From Desulfobacteraceae bacterium (GTDB taxonomy: Bacteria; Desulfobacterota; Syntrophobacteria; BM002), in the NCBI GenBank assembly GCA_002899795.1, contig PPDG01000286.1, positions 1 to 6,122 of the forward strand: a DNA stretch of 6,122 bases. Reading direction: 5' to 3'. The translations under genes were made by a program, and so were the position numbers. The notes beneath the pieces are model-generated. The model was not told the DNA's origin and made no database searches. It was given only the letters and a program-made list of their open reading frames with translations. Below are positions 1 to 5,734 of this stretch, in pieces. How positions within the stretch are numbered: the stretch's first letter is position 1; each line of letters starts with the position of its first letter.

Positions 1-1224
1 AACCGCCACCCGGGCGTTGTTCAGAATTGGCCTTTCTTGCATGAACTTGAACTTGACGCCAGAATCCACCGAAGGCAGGGGTGCCACCGGCTCGGTAACC
101 GAAAAAGTACCCTCTTGAATCCAGTTCTTGAGAATGGAGGCAACCTCTCTGGCTCTGTTGTAGGACGAAAGTCCGGCAGTGGGTACCTTTTTGCCATTCA
201 CGCTTATGGAACCAGATTTTAGTTCGGCATAGCTGACCTCTCCCAGACTGCCGGGAACGCAGTTAGGGTAGGCCTCGCTGTAGTCCACCACCTGGGCAAC
301 TATGTCTTTATCGGTCACCGCAGTGTGGCTCAGAATGGATTCATCAAGAATAGGGATTGGAATACCGATCCCCACTGCTACAGTGACACCATAGCCGGTA
401 AAGGAGGCGCCTCTAAGCCAACGGGCATCCATTTGTTTCAGATCTCCCGTTACTGCCAGGGTGCCGGCACCCATTCGGGGCACTCCTCCATCAGTGCGCG
501 GCACCCCCGGGTTGTGTTGAGTCCCCCGGTCCACCACATAGCCAACCCCACCTCCAAGGAAGATGCGCGTTCCCATCCCAATAGTGCGGTAGAGGGGATC
601 GTTGAGCAGGGGGCTCAGTTGTCCAGCGCTACAATATGTGGCGTTGCGCAACTTCGGGTGGAGTATCCCCATGTAGGTATAGATTATGCGGTCAGAAAGG
701 TTTACCGCCACATTGTAGTTCTGGTAACCATTTCTAATGTTGAACAAGACCGCCTCATTCATGTCCTCAAGTCGAATCCAGGTCTCTAACTTGCGACGGG
801 GGTAGCAGTCGGTGCCATAGGCCCGGGCTTCGAGTCTCACATCTTTTCCTGCCACCAAATCTTCAATCAGATGGCCGCCGCCGTAAGGGAATTTACCCGG
901 CCGGATCTTGTTGCGCGGGTCATCGTCCGGTATTGCGGTAGCTCCCACAAAAAGGTCAACCGCGGCAAAGCCGGTATAAACTGGAATGTCGTTCAGAGTT
1001 ACCGTGCCGCCACCCAGCTTGGTGCGAGGGTTAGAATGGCCAACATTGAAATAGGCTCCAGAGGAGCACATGGGGGCGAAGGTGCCGGTAGTGACCACAT
1101 CCACCTCGGCTGCAGCTTTCTTGGCGCCCTTGCTCTTCACCACATCGATTATCTCTTCGGCGGTGTAGACTACCGCCTTTCCCTTTTTTATCTTTTCATT
1201 GATTTCCTGGATGGTCTTTGCCAT
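1..1224 (-). CDS. Homocysteine biosynthesis protein (HcyBio/DUF39, COG1900 family), 3' end beyond the window
   Basis: An open frame of 408 codons without a stop runs off the left edge, so the C-terminus is missing. I recognise the HcyBio (PF01837, former DUF39) family. Its methanogen member is an L-aspartate-semialdehyde sulfurtransferase that works with a ferredoxin-type partner to make homocysteine, and the same role is inferred here. Visible family-like features are a cysteine after a Thr/Gly-rich stretch (TFAPMCSSGAYFNVGH, C53), a second cysteine in YGTDCYPRR (C140), and a Gly-rich middle (FLGGGVGYVVDRGTQ, near residues 220-240). C53 and C140 are the natural candidates for the persulfide-carrying pair. 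The start is supported by GAGGAG at 1232-1237, seven bases upstream. Archaeal relatives often carry C-terminal CBS domains; whether this one does lies outside the window. It sits 198 bases downstream of cysK on the same strand, which fits sulfur amino-acid synthesis. Family assignment is confident; exact substrate is inferred. Confidence 0.88.
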   Translation of the reverse strand, partial: MAKTIQEINEKIKKGKAVVYTAEEIIDVVKSKGAKKAAAEVDVVTTGTFAPMCSSGAYFNVGHSNPRTKLGGGTVTLNDIPVYTGFAAVDLFVGATAIPDDDPRNKIRPGKFPYGGGHLIEDLVAGKDVRLEARAYGTDCYPRRKLETWIRLEDMNEAVLFNIRNGYQNYNVAVNLSDRIIYTYMGILHPKLRNATYCSAGQLSPLLNDPLYRTIGMGTRIFLGGGVGYVVDRGTQHNPGVPRTDGGVPRMGAGTLAVTGDLKQMDARWLRGASFTGYGVTVAVGIGIPIPILDESILSHTAVTDKDIVAQVVDYSEAYPNCVPGSLGEVSYAELKSGSISVNGKKVPTAGLSSYNRAREVASILKNWIQEGTFSVTEPVAPLPSVDSGVKFKFMQERPILNNARVAV

Positions 1225-1315
1225 GAATTGTCTCCTCTGTTCTCATATTGAGTTTATTTCGTTGTTTGTCTGTTGTTTGACTGGCCCCTTCAGGCCTGGC
1301 CATTATCCATAACAT
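1196..1315 (-). other. Possible 39-codon leader ORF overlapping the start of the HcyBio gene
   Basis: An ATG at 1315-1313 follows AAGGGGGTG (1321-1329) with five intervening bases. This is the same core and spacing as the Cys-rich leader before cysE. The frame begins MLWIMARPEGASQ and ends with a TGA at 1196-1198, inside the first codons of the HcyBio gene in another frame. It could couple translation or act as a leader peptide; three Met codons are only weakly suggestive. It could equally be chance, because the HcyBio gene has its own good ribosome site. Confidence 0.25.
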
Positions 1316-1342
1316 AAGACCACCCCCTTCAGTTCGTCATTT

Positions 1343-1421
1343 CGCATAGCGCAGAGCGCATAGAGCATAGCGAAGGACAATTAATCTTTGACGCTATGCG
1401 CTTGGCGCTCTGCGCTATGCG
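1343..1421. repeat. Long inverted repeat with perfect 17-bp arms, GCATAG-rich, just downstream of cysK
   Basis: The arm CGCATAGCGCAGAGCGC (1343-1359) is matched exactly by its reverse complement at 1405-1421. Shorter copies of GCATAG and CTATGC lie in the 45-base interval (1357-1363, 1365-1372, 1392-1400), so several alternative hairpins are possible. The right arm ends one base from the cysK stop codon, a position fitting a bidirectional or rho-independent-like stop. There is no clear U-run, however. Similar GCATAGCGC strings occur as dispersed intergenic repeats in some bacteria, so a mobile or repeat origin is as likely as a terminator role. Confidence 0.75.
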
Positions 1422-1422
1422 T

Positions 1423-2337
1423 TTATGGCCATGTGCTTATATACCGTTCTCCCGTACTTGGGAGTAACGTCACAATAGTCTTACCCTTGTTCTCTTCTCG
1501 CTCGGCCACCTGAAGGGCAGCCCAAGTAGCCGCTCCGCTTGAGATCCCGGCCAATATGCCTTCTTCTCTTGCTAACCTCGCAGCCGTTTCCTCAGCTTGA
1601 TCAGCATTAACCTGGACAATCTCGTCGATGAGATCTACTCGGAGCACCGCCGGGACAAAGCCGGCACCTATCCCTTGAATCCGGTGCGGACCGGGTTGCC
1701 CTCCGGAGAGAATCGGTGATTCAGACGGTTCAACGGCAATGGCTTTGAAAGAAGGTTTTTTGGCTTTGATCACCTCTGCCACGCCGGTGATAGTACCGCC
1801 GGTACCGACTCCACAAACGAAAATATCAACCTCTCCGTCGGTGTCATTCCAAATTTCTAAAGCGGTGGTCTCGCGATGTATCTGAGTGTTGGCGGGGTTG
1901 GCGAATTGGTTGGGCATATAGGAGTCAGGAGTTGTTGCGGCCAACTCCTCTGCCTTTTTTATCGCACCTTTAATTCCTTCGGTTCCGGGAGTGAGCACCA
2001 GTTCCGCACCCAACCGGGTAAGAAGCTTGCGCCTTTCGACTGTCATGGTCTCTGGCATGGTCAGGATCAGTCGATAGCCTTTGATGGCGGCAATCATGGC
2101 CAAGGCTATGCCTGTATTACCACTGGTGGGTTCAATGATAGTGCCCCCGGGCTGAAGTTCACCTGAAAGCTGTGCTGCCTCGATCATGCTTCGGCCGATG
2201 CGGTCCTTGACGCTGCCCAGAGGGTTGAAAAACTCCAGCTTGGCCAAAACCTTTGCTCTCACGCCAGCGGTCACGCTCTTAAGCTCAACCAGAGGTGTAC
2301 TGCCGATGGTGTGCCCAATGGTAGATTTAATATCCAT
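1423..2337 (-). CDS. cysK: Cysteine synthase (O-acetylserine sulfhydrylase)
   Basis: This is a complete 304-residue PLP enzyme that makes cysteine and acetate from O-acetylserine and sulfide in the cytoplasm. The fold-type II landmarks are present in order. They are NPLGSVKDRIG with the PLP lysine at K44, the substrate-binding loop TSGNTG at residues 71-76, the phosphate-binding GTGGT at 178-182, GISSGAA around 264-270 that contacts the pyridine ring, and the C-terminal LLPSTGERYIST. The tail ends STWP, a few residues shorter than many CysK proteins. The start lies six bases after the cysE stop. Its ribosome site (AGAGG) overlaps the last codons of cysE, so the two are probably translationally coupled. 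CysM or a cystathionine beta-synthase-type enzyme is possible in principle, but the length and the cysE partner favour CysK. Confidence 0.95.
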   Translation of the reverse strand: MDIKSTIGHTIGSTPLVELKSVTAGVRAKVLAKLEFFNPLGSVKDRIGRSMIEAAQLSGELQPGGTIIEPTSGNTGIALAMIAAIKGYRLILTMPETMTVERRKLLTRLGAELVLTPGTEGIKGAIKKAEELAATTPDSYMPNQFANPANTQIHRETTALEIWNDTDGEVDIFVCGVGTGGTITGVAEVIKAKKPSFKAIAVEPSESPILSGGQPGPHRIQGIGAGFVPAVLRVDLIDEIVQVNADQAEETAARLAREEGILAGISSGAATWAALQVAEREENKGKTIVTLLPSTGERYISTWP

Positions 2338-2343
2338 GAGGAA

Positions 2344-3330
2344 TTACCTCTTGTTAGTTTGTGGTTCCGAGTTCTTGTAAATGAGTTTGGGTGGTGCCAA
2401 AAAGACCTTGGTTCCCGAGGGTACTGAACTGGTAATCCAGACGCTGCCGCCTATAACAGAACTGCGCCCTATGACGGTCTCACCCCCCAAGATGGTAGCG
2501 CCGGCGTAAATCGTGACATCATCTTCTATGGTTGGATGCCGCTTGGCATACCGCAGTTGTTCTACCTCCTCCTTGGGTAGTGAGAGGGCTCCCAGGGTCA
2601 CCCCCTGGTAGATGCGCACCCGCTCGCCAATTTCGGTAGTTTCGCCGATGACCACTCCAGTACCGTGGTCAATGAAAAAGCTGGAACCAATTGTTGCCCC
2701 TGGATGGATATCGATGCCGGTGATGCTGTGGGCATATTCTGACATCATCCTGGGAAGCAAAGGAATATCTTGTCGCCTGAGCTGGTGAGCGATCCGATGA
2801 ACTGTGATAGCCAGTACACCAGGATAACTGATCACCACCTCATCAATGGTCTTGGCGGCTGGATCGCCTTGGTAAGCAGCATGTACATCTGTTGTTAGGA
2901 TCTTACGTATTTCCGGAAGACGCTCGAGGAAGCGGATGGCTTCCTGTTGGCCACGCTCCTGGCAGTGGGTGCAAACCATGTCGTAACGTTGACAGTCGTG
3001 CTTAATGCTCAAGGCTATCTCTGCAGAAAGAATTTCAAATAGCCGGGTCGCCTCCATGCCGATGGCGTACTCCAGCTGGTTATTGTCCAACACCTGGTCG
3101 TTGAAGTAGCCTGGAAAAAGCAAACGTTTTGTACGCTGCAGAATTTCCACAGCCTTTTCCACAGATGGTGTCAGCTCTGCATCCACGTGGGCGAGTAAGT
3201 TCGGATCTCGACTGGAAGCGACAAGATCATCGATGATGGCAGGTAGCCTGTCGCGATTCTCAACGGAGATGTCAATGGCCAAACGGCAAGCATCTGATTC
3301 TTTATTGTAAGACTGTTTTTCTGAATTCAT
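2344..3330 (-). CDS. cysE: Serine O-acetyltransferase, long EpsC-type
   Basis: It transfers acetyl from acetyl-CoA to serine, the first step of cysteine synthesis, giving O-acetylserine for the CysK encoded next. The 328-residue protein has a long helical N-terminal domain (about 1-200) and a left-handed beta-helix of hexapeptide repeats (about 205-310). DPAAKT (D156), the FFIDHGTG Asp-His pair (D221, H222) and KRHPT (H265) match the catalytic and serine-binding residues of known SATs. The D156 to D221 spacing of 65 residues equals that of the short enzymes. Two oddities stand out. A C113, C120, C123 cluster (MVCTHCQ) lies in the N-terminal domain. The C-terminus ends NKR rather than the Ile that docks into CysK in the classical complex. 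The start is supported by AAAGGA at 3335-3340. A long leader with a Cys-rich ORF lies upstream. Confidence 0.94.
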   Translation of the reverse strand: MNSEKQSYNKESDACRLAIDISVENRDRLPAIIDDLVASSRDPNLLAHVDAELTPSVEKAVEILQRTKRLLFPGYFNDQVLDNNQLEYAIGMEATRLFEILSAEIALSIKHDCQRYDMVCTHCQERGQQEAIRFLERLPEIRKILTTDVHAAYQGDPAAKTIDEVVISYPGVLAITVHRIAHQLRRQDIPLLPRMMSEYAHSITGIDIHPGATIGSSFFIDHGTGVVIGETTEIGERVRIYQGVTLGALSLPKEEVEQLRYAKRHPTIEDDVTIYAGATILGGETVIGRSSVIGGSVWITSSVPSGTKVFLAPPKLIYKNSEPQTNKR

Positions 3331-3459
3331 GGTTTCCTTTCCATTACCTCCGACTGCAAAGAGTTGCGCGTCTGCGTCTCGACAGTCTTGGCGCTGATGT
3401 TGGTTGTATTTTCCAATAATGAGTTAATCAGGCTGGCGGTAGGTTCAGCTGCGGACGTG

Positions 3460-3603
3460 TCAGAGGCTAGGGAACCTTCGGGATGGTGAGCCGCGAAGTG
3501 TGGCCATCGGACGCAATCGTCGGCTATAGCCGCAAGCCTCGTTGTTCAGATGGACAAGGCAACAACAGCACGACATGTCATCCTCGCACATGACCATATC
3601 CAC
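3460..3603 (-). CDS. Cys-rich leader peptide upstream of cysE (putative cysteine-sensing attenuator peptide)
   Basis: This is a 47-codon frame from GTG at 3603-3601 to TGA at 3462-3460. Alternative in-frame ATGs lie at 3597 and 3591, and 3621 is also in frame. AGGGGGTG (3609-3616) gives a near-consensus ribosome site five bases before the GTG. The peptide reads MDMVMCEDDMSCCCCLVHLN in its first part, then has one more Cys (C24) and an Arg-rich end (SRRLRP, SRRFPSL). Six Cys codons are present, four of them consecutive (TGC TGT TGT TGC, 3559-3570). By analogy with amino-acid leader peptides and with polycysteine leader ORFs described before cysteine genes in mycobacteria, ribosome pausing at these codons when Cys-tRNA is scarce would switch cysE-cysK on. 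The mechanism here is inferred. It might instead be a small Cys-rich protein. Confidence 0.62.
   Translation of the reverse strand: MDMVMCEDDMSCCCCLVHLNNEACGYSRRLRPMATLRGSPSRRFPSL
3463..3540 (-). promoter_or_regulatory. Possible three-way RNA structure in the cysE leader
   Basis: On the transcript, GAGGCT (3540-3535) can pair with AGCCTC (3468-3463), closing a 78-nt domain. Inside it are CGGC-TATA-GCCG (3533-3522), a perfect four-pair hairpin, and GATGG (3508-3504) paired with CCATC (3486-3482). The domain starts about 20 bases after the run of Cys codons and ends at the leader stop codon, so a translating or stalled ribosome would decide whether the outer stem forms. A competing pair is AGGTTC (3477-3472) with GAACCT further downstream. 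I paired these by eye; no energy was calculated. Confidence 0.35.
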
Positions 3604-3608
3604 GCCAC

Positions 3609-3616
3609 CACCCCCT
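3609..3616 (-). promoter_or_regulatory. Ribosome binding site of the Cys-rich leader ORF
   Basis: AGGGGGTG on the minus strand matches AGGAGGTG at seven of eight positions. It lies five bases before the GTG at 3603 and eleven before the ATG at 3597, so GTG is the preferred start. Confidence 0.6.
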
Positions 3617-3630
3617 TTCATAATTTCATA

Positions 3631-3651
3631 TAGGTTTACTAGTATAACCTA
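3631..3651. promoter_or_regulatory. Inverted repeat over the cysE promoter -10 and start site (putative operator)
   Basis: TAGGTT (3631-3636) and AACCTA (3646-3651) form a dyad with a nine-base centre that overlaps the -10 box and the predicted start of the cys transcript. A repressor bound here would block initiation. The regulator cannot be named from the sequence; an Rrf2-type (CymR/IscR-like) sulfur regulator is one guess. Confidence 0.4.
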
Positions 3652-3668
3652 GAACGTGAGCTTGTCAA
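3641..3668 (-). promoter_or_regulatory. Sigma-70 type promoter for cysE-cysK
   Basis: On the minus strand TTGACA (3668-3663, six of six) is followed after 16 bases by TATACT (3646-3641, five of six). The start is predicted near 3634. It is the only strong minus-strand promoter seen upstream of cysE. Confidence 0.7.
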
Positions 3669-3709
3669 GTAGGGAATCGACAGCTCTCGAAGCTTTCTGG
3701 AAAATAGAC

Positions 3710-3738
3710 TTGACATTATATAGCTATATAGTTATATA
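3710..3738 (+). promoter_or_regulatory. Sigma-70 type promoter for arsR
   Basis: TTGACA (3710-3715) and TATATA (3733-3738) are separated by 17 bases, giving a start near 3745. The -10 box overlaps an upstream in-frame ATG (3738-3740), which therefore cannot be the arsR start codon. Confidence 0.65.
3717..3730. promoter_or_regulatory. AT-rich palindrome in the arsR promoter spacer (putative ArsR operator)
   Basis: TATATAGCTATATA is a perfect 14-bp palindrome between the -35 and -10 boxes. It is followed by an overlapping imperfect half-repeat (TATATAGTTATATA, 3725-3738). ArsR/SmtB repressors typically bind AT-rich dyads placed like this, so autorepression is likely. Confidence 0.6.
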
Positions 3739-3754
3739 TGCTCATACAAGAGAT

Positions 3755-3759
3755 GGAGG
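3755..3759 (+). promoter_or_regulatory. Ribosome binding site that fixes the arsR start
   Basis: GGAGG lies five bases before the ATG at 3765. The upstream in-frame ATG at 3738 has no such site and sits inside the -10 box. Confidence 0.75.
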
Positions 3760-3764
3760 TTCCA

Positions 3765-4109
3765 ATGAGAGAATACCTGAGAGTCATGAAGGCGGCTGCT
3801 GACGGTACCAGAGTGAAGATCCTGAAGATGCTTCAGCAGAGAAAGCTTTGTGTTTGCGAGATGCAGACGGTTTTGGGGATCAGCCAGCCCAGCGTCTCGC
3901 GCCACCTCAGGCTGCTGGAGGATGCCGATCTGGTGCGCAGTGCAAAGGACGGCATGTGGAATAACTTCCGTCTCGCTAGGCCAGAGGAGGCGAATCCATA
4001 TGCCACAACAATCCTGGCCCATCTCCAGGAGTGGTTGGAAGATGATGCCTCTGTGCAGGAACTCCTGGCTGAGGCTAAGGTCGTGGATAGAACCACGTGC
4101 GGGGTTTAG
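3765..4109 (+). CDS. arsR: ArsR/SmtB-family metalloid-sensing repressor
   Basis: A 114-residue winged-helix repressor, within the usual range of the family, expected to leave its operator when it binds a thiophilic ion such as arsenite. Helices near 5-25 (VMKAAADGTRVKILKML) precede KLCVCEMQ, whose C29 and C31 match the Cys-x-Cys of the ArsR alpha-3 sensor site. The recognition helix follows in GISQPSVSRHLRLLEDADLV (about 38-57). The third Cys of the E. coli-type ELCVCDLC motif is replaced by Q34, while an extra Cys (C112) stands near the C-terminus and might supply a third ligand. The start at 3765 is chosen from the ribosome site and promoter position, not the longer frame from 3738. It is followed 240 bases later by a COG0701 permease gene. 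The metal specificity is inferred. Confidence 0.9.
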   Translation: MREYLRVMKAAADGTRVKILKMLQQRKLCVCEMQTVLGISQPSVSRHLRLLEDADLVRSAKDGMWNNFRLARPEEANPYATTILAHLQEWLEDDASVQELLAEAKVVDRTTCGV

Positions 4110-4144
4110 TAAGCAGTGAGTGGTAGAGGGCATTGGGCTTAGAA

Positions 4145-4183
4145 GTCAGGTGTCAGGTGTCAGAGGACAGAAGACAGAGGGCA
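4145..4183. repeat. Degenerate GTCAGGT/GACAGA repeat tract after arsR
   Basis: Two exact tandem GTCAGGT units (4145-4158) are followed by GTCAGAG and purine-rich GGACAGAAGACAGAGG. The string CAGGTGTCAGA (4154-4164) recurs exactly after the permease gene (5744-5754). No gene is seen in 4110-4349. The rest of this interval is AT-rich, with TTTAGACA at 4254-4261 and again at 4273-4280, and no convincing promoter. Confidence 0.6.
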
Positions 4184-4304
4184 GCGGCGACACGGAGACA
4201 GGGCGAATGCTGTTCGTTTCATATACTCTTTTGTAGCAATGCGTCCGTTTAATTTTAGACATTTTAGCTCAATTTAGACACTTTAAACATTTTTGTAACC
4301 GTAG

Positions 4305-4321
4305 GGTGGGCACTGCCCACC
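4305..4321. repeat. Perfect short inverted repeat GGTGGGCA-C-TGCCCACC
   Basis: Eight-base arms flank a single base, so about seven pairs would form in a real hairpin. It lies 15 bases before the permease ribosome site (GGAAGGA, 4336-4342) and has no U-run, so it is not a standard terminator. The same GTAGGGTGGGCA...TGCCCACC string is known as a dispersed intergenic repeat in various bacteria, which suggests a REP or MITE remnant. It may still affect translation of the permease. Confidence 0.65.
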
Positions 4322-4349
4322 AAGTCATAATCTCTGGAAGGAATAATTC

Positions 4350-5729
4350 ATGGACGAGGCGAGTGTGATTGAAAACGAGTCTATTGGCGGGGAAAAGGGG
4401 TTAGAAGTGGAGGTCGAGGAGACCCTCATAGACTGGAAGATTCTCTGGAAACCGATGGCTGTGATCATTGGCCTTTTCCTCATCTTCTTCTGGCTTCCCA
4501 TCGACAACAGCCGGTTTGCCGGTGCGGTGATTGAATCCCTGGCCCTGGTCAAATGGTACGCCCAAGAACACGTCCTCTTATGTCTGGTGCCTGCCTTTTT
4601 CATTGCCGGTGGTATTGCCTGCTTTGTGTCGCAAGCGGCGGTAATGAGATATCTGGGGCCTGCTGCTAAAAAGGTTCTTGCCTATGGCGTAGCCTCGGTC
4701 TCCGGTACCATTCTGGCGGTCTGCTCGTGCACTATCCTGCCCTTGTTTGCAGGCATATATCAGCGGGGAGCTGGTTTGGGGCCGGCCACCGCCTTCCTTT
4801 ATTCTGGACCCGCCATCAATGTCCTGGCCATAGTTCTAACAGCAAGGATACTTGGAGTTGCCCTTGGTACTGCTAGGGCGGTAGGGGCAATACTATTCAG
4901 CATCGTCATTGGCTTACTTATGCATTTTATTTTTAGAAAGGAGGAGCAGGCGAAACTAGAGGCAGCTGTTCACATGCCTGCCCCTGTGGTGGAGAGGTCC
5001 CTGGGGCAGAACATTATCTATTTCGCAACCATGGTAGGAATTCTGGTGTTCGCCACCTGGGGAAAGCCTGCAGTTGAGGTGGGGCTGTGGAATGCAGTCT
5101 ATAGTGTCAAATGGTTTATTACGGGGTTGTTTGCCGCATTTCTCGGTGCAATCCTTGTTATGTGGTTTCGGGTGAAAGCACTAAAAGTGGCCCTTACTGG
5201 AGTGGTTGTGCTCGTCCTGGCCTTGATGTTTCCGCGTGAACCACTTATCGCTTTTTCCGCAGGGATCGTAGGCCTAACAGTTCTCACTACTACGACACGA
5301 GGTGAGACAGAAGAATGGTTTCTCTCAAGCTGGGATCTTGCCAAACAGATATTGCCGCTCCTTTTCGCGGGCGTACTGGTTGCAGGGTTGTTGCTGGGAA
5401 GGCCAGGACAAGAGGGGTTAATCCCGGCTGGCTGGGTAAGCAGCTGGGTAGGCGGGAATTCCTTGGGAGCGAACCTTTTTGCCTCAGTGGTTGGTGCTTT
5501 CATGTACTTCGCAACTCTAACCGAGGTGCCAATTCTACAGGGTCTTCTGGGTGCCGGCATGGGCCAAGGTCCAGCGCTGGCCCTGCTTCTTGCCGGACCG
5601 GCCCTGAGTTTGCCCAACATGTTAGTGATTCGGAGCGTAATTGGCACCAAGAAAACCCTGATTTTCGTCTGTCTGGTTGTGGTAATGTCGACCATCAGTG
5701 GTATGATATTTGGGAACTATTTTGCCTGA
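4350..5729 (+). CDS. Permease of the COG0701 / DUF318 (ArsP-like) family
   Basis: This 459-residue inner-membrane protein starts with about 28 mostly acidic cytoplasmic residues, followed by hydrophobic segments near 33-50, 66-93, 108-136, 145-165, 170-195, 220-236, 255-272, 278-294, 299-312, 333-350, 373-390, 405-425 and 436-456. The hallmark is AVCSCTILPLFAGI with C125 and C127 in a membrane segment, then GAGLGPATAFLYSGPAIN (140-157). A related stretch, GAGMGQGPALALLLAGPALS, lies at 401-420, indicating the two-fold repeat of this family. Members include ArsP, an exporter of trivalent organoarsenicals. With ArsR upstream and a thiol mini-protein downstream, export of a thiophilic metalloid compound is the likely job, but the substrate is not proven. 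The start is supported by GGAAGGA at 4336-4342. Confidence 0.88.
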   Translation: MDEASVIENESIGGEKGLEVEVEETLIDWKILWKPMAVIIGLFLIFFWLPIDNSRFAGAVIESLALVKWYAQEHVLLCLVPAFFIAGGIACFVSQAAVMRYLGPAAKKVLAYGVASVSGTILAVCSCTILPLFAGIYQRGAGLGPATAFLYSGPAINVLAIVLTARILGVALGTARAVGAILFSIVIGLLMHFIFRKEEQAKLEAAVHMPAPVVERSLGQNIIYFATMVGILVFATWGKPAVEVGLWNAVYSVKWFITGLFAAFLGAILVMWFRVKALKVALTGVVVLVLALMFPREPLIAFSAGIVGLTVLTTTTRGETEEWFLSSWDLAKQILPLLFAGVLVAGLLLGRPGQEGLIPAGWVSSWVGGNSLGANLFASVVGAFMYFATLTEVPILQGLLGAGMGQGPALALLLAGPALSLPNMLVIRSVIGTKKTLIFVCLVVVMSTISGMIFGNYFA

Positions 5730-5734
5730 TAGCG

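Larger units (their letters stand above)
3331..3634 (-). promoter_or_regulatory. About 300-nt 5' leader of cysE-cysK
   Basis: The predicted transcription start is about 3634 and cysE starts at 3330, leaving an unusually long untranslated leader. It contains the Cys-rich leader ORF (3460-3603) and potential stems within 3463-3540. After the leader stop comes a C-rich, G-poor stretch (about 3371-3459) that could be a Rho loading site. I see no rho-independent terminator with a U-run and no clear T-box or SAM-riboswitch core. GGAGG at 3347-3351 also precedes a five-codon ATG frame whose TGA overlaps the cysE start, but the spacing of two bases is too tight for normal initiation. Confidence 0.55.

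Noticed and set aside
37..1251. Plus-strand open frames at 37-222, 325-789 and 871-1251
   Set aside because: They lie opposite the uninterrupted 408-codon HcyBio frame, resemble no family, and lack ribosome sites.
3327..3344. Five-codon ORF (MERKP) whose TGA overlaps the cysE ATG
   Set aside because: Its GGAGG is only two bases from the ATG, too close for efficient initiation. AAAGGA at 3335-3340 serves cysE better.
3331..3634. T-box or SAM riboswitch in the cysE leader
   Set aside because: I could not find a T-box consensus, a specifier-terminator arrangement with a U-run, or a SAM-riboswitch core. The Cys-codon run explains the leader better.
3738..3764. Upstream in-frame ATG at 3738 as the arsR start
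   Set aside because: It overlaps the predicted -10 box and lacks a ribosome site, while the ATG at 3765 has GGAGG at good spacing.
3732..4133. Minus-strand and alternative-frame ORFs over arsR, including a 133-codon frame
   Set aside because: They are shadows of arsR, which has clear family motifs; the other frames show none.
4254..4289. TTTAGACA direct repeats as a promoter or operator for the permease
   Set aside because: The repeats are real but short and AT-rich, and no -10 box is correctly spaced after them.
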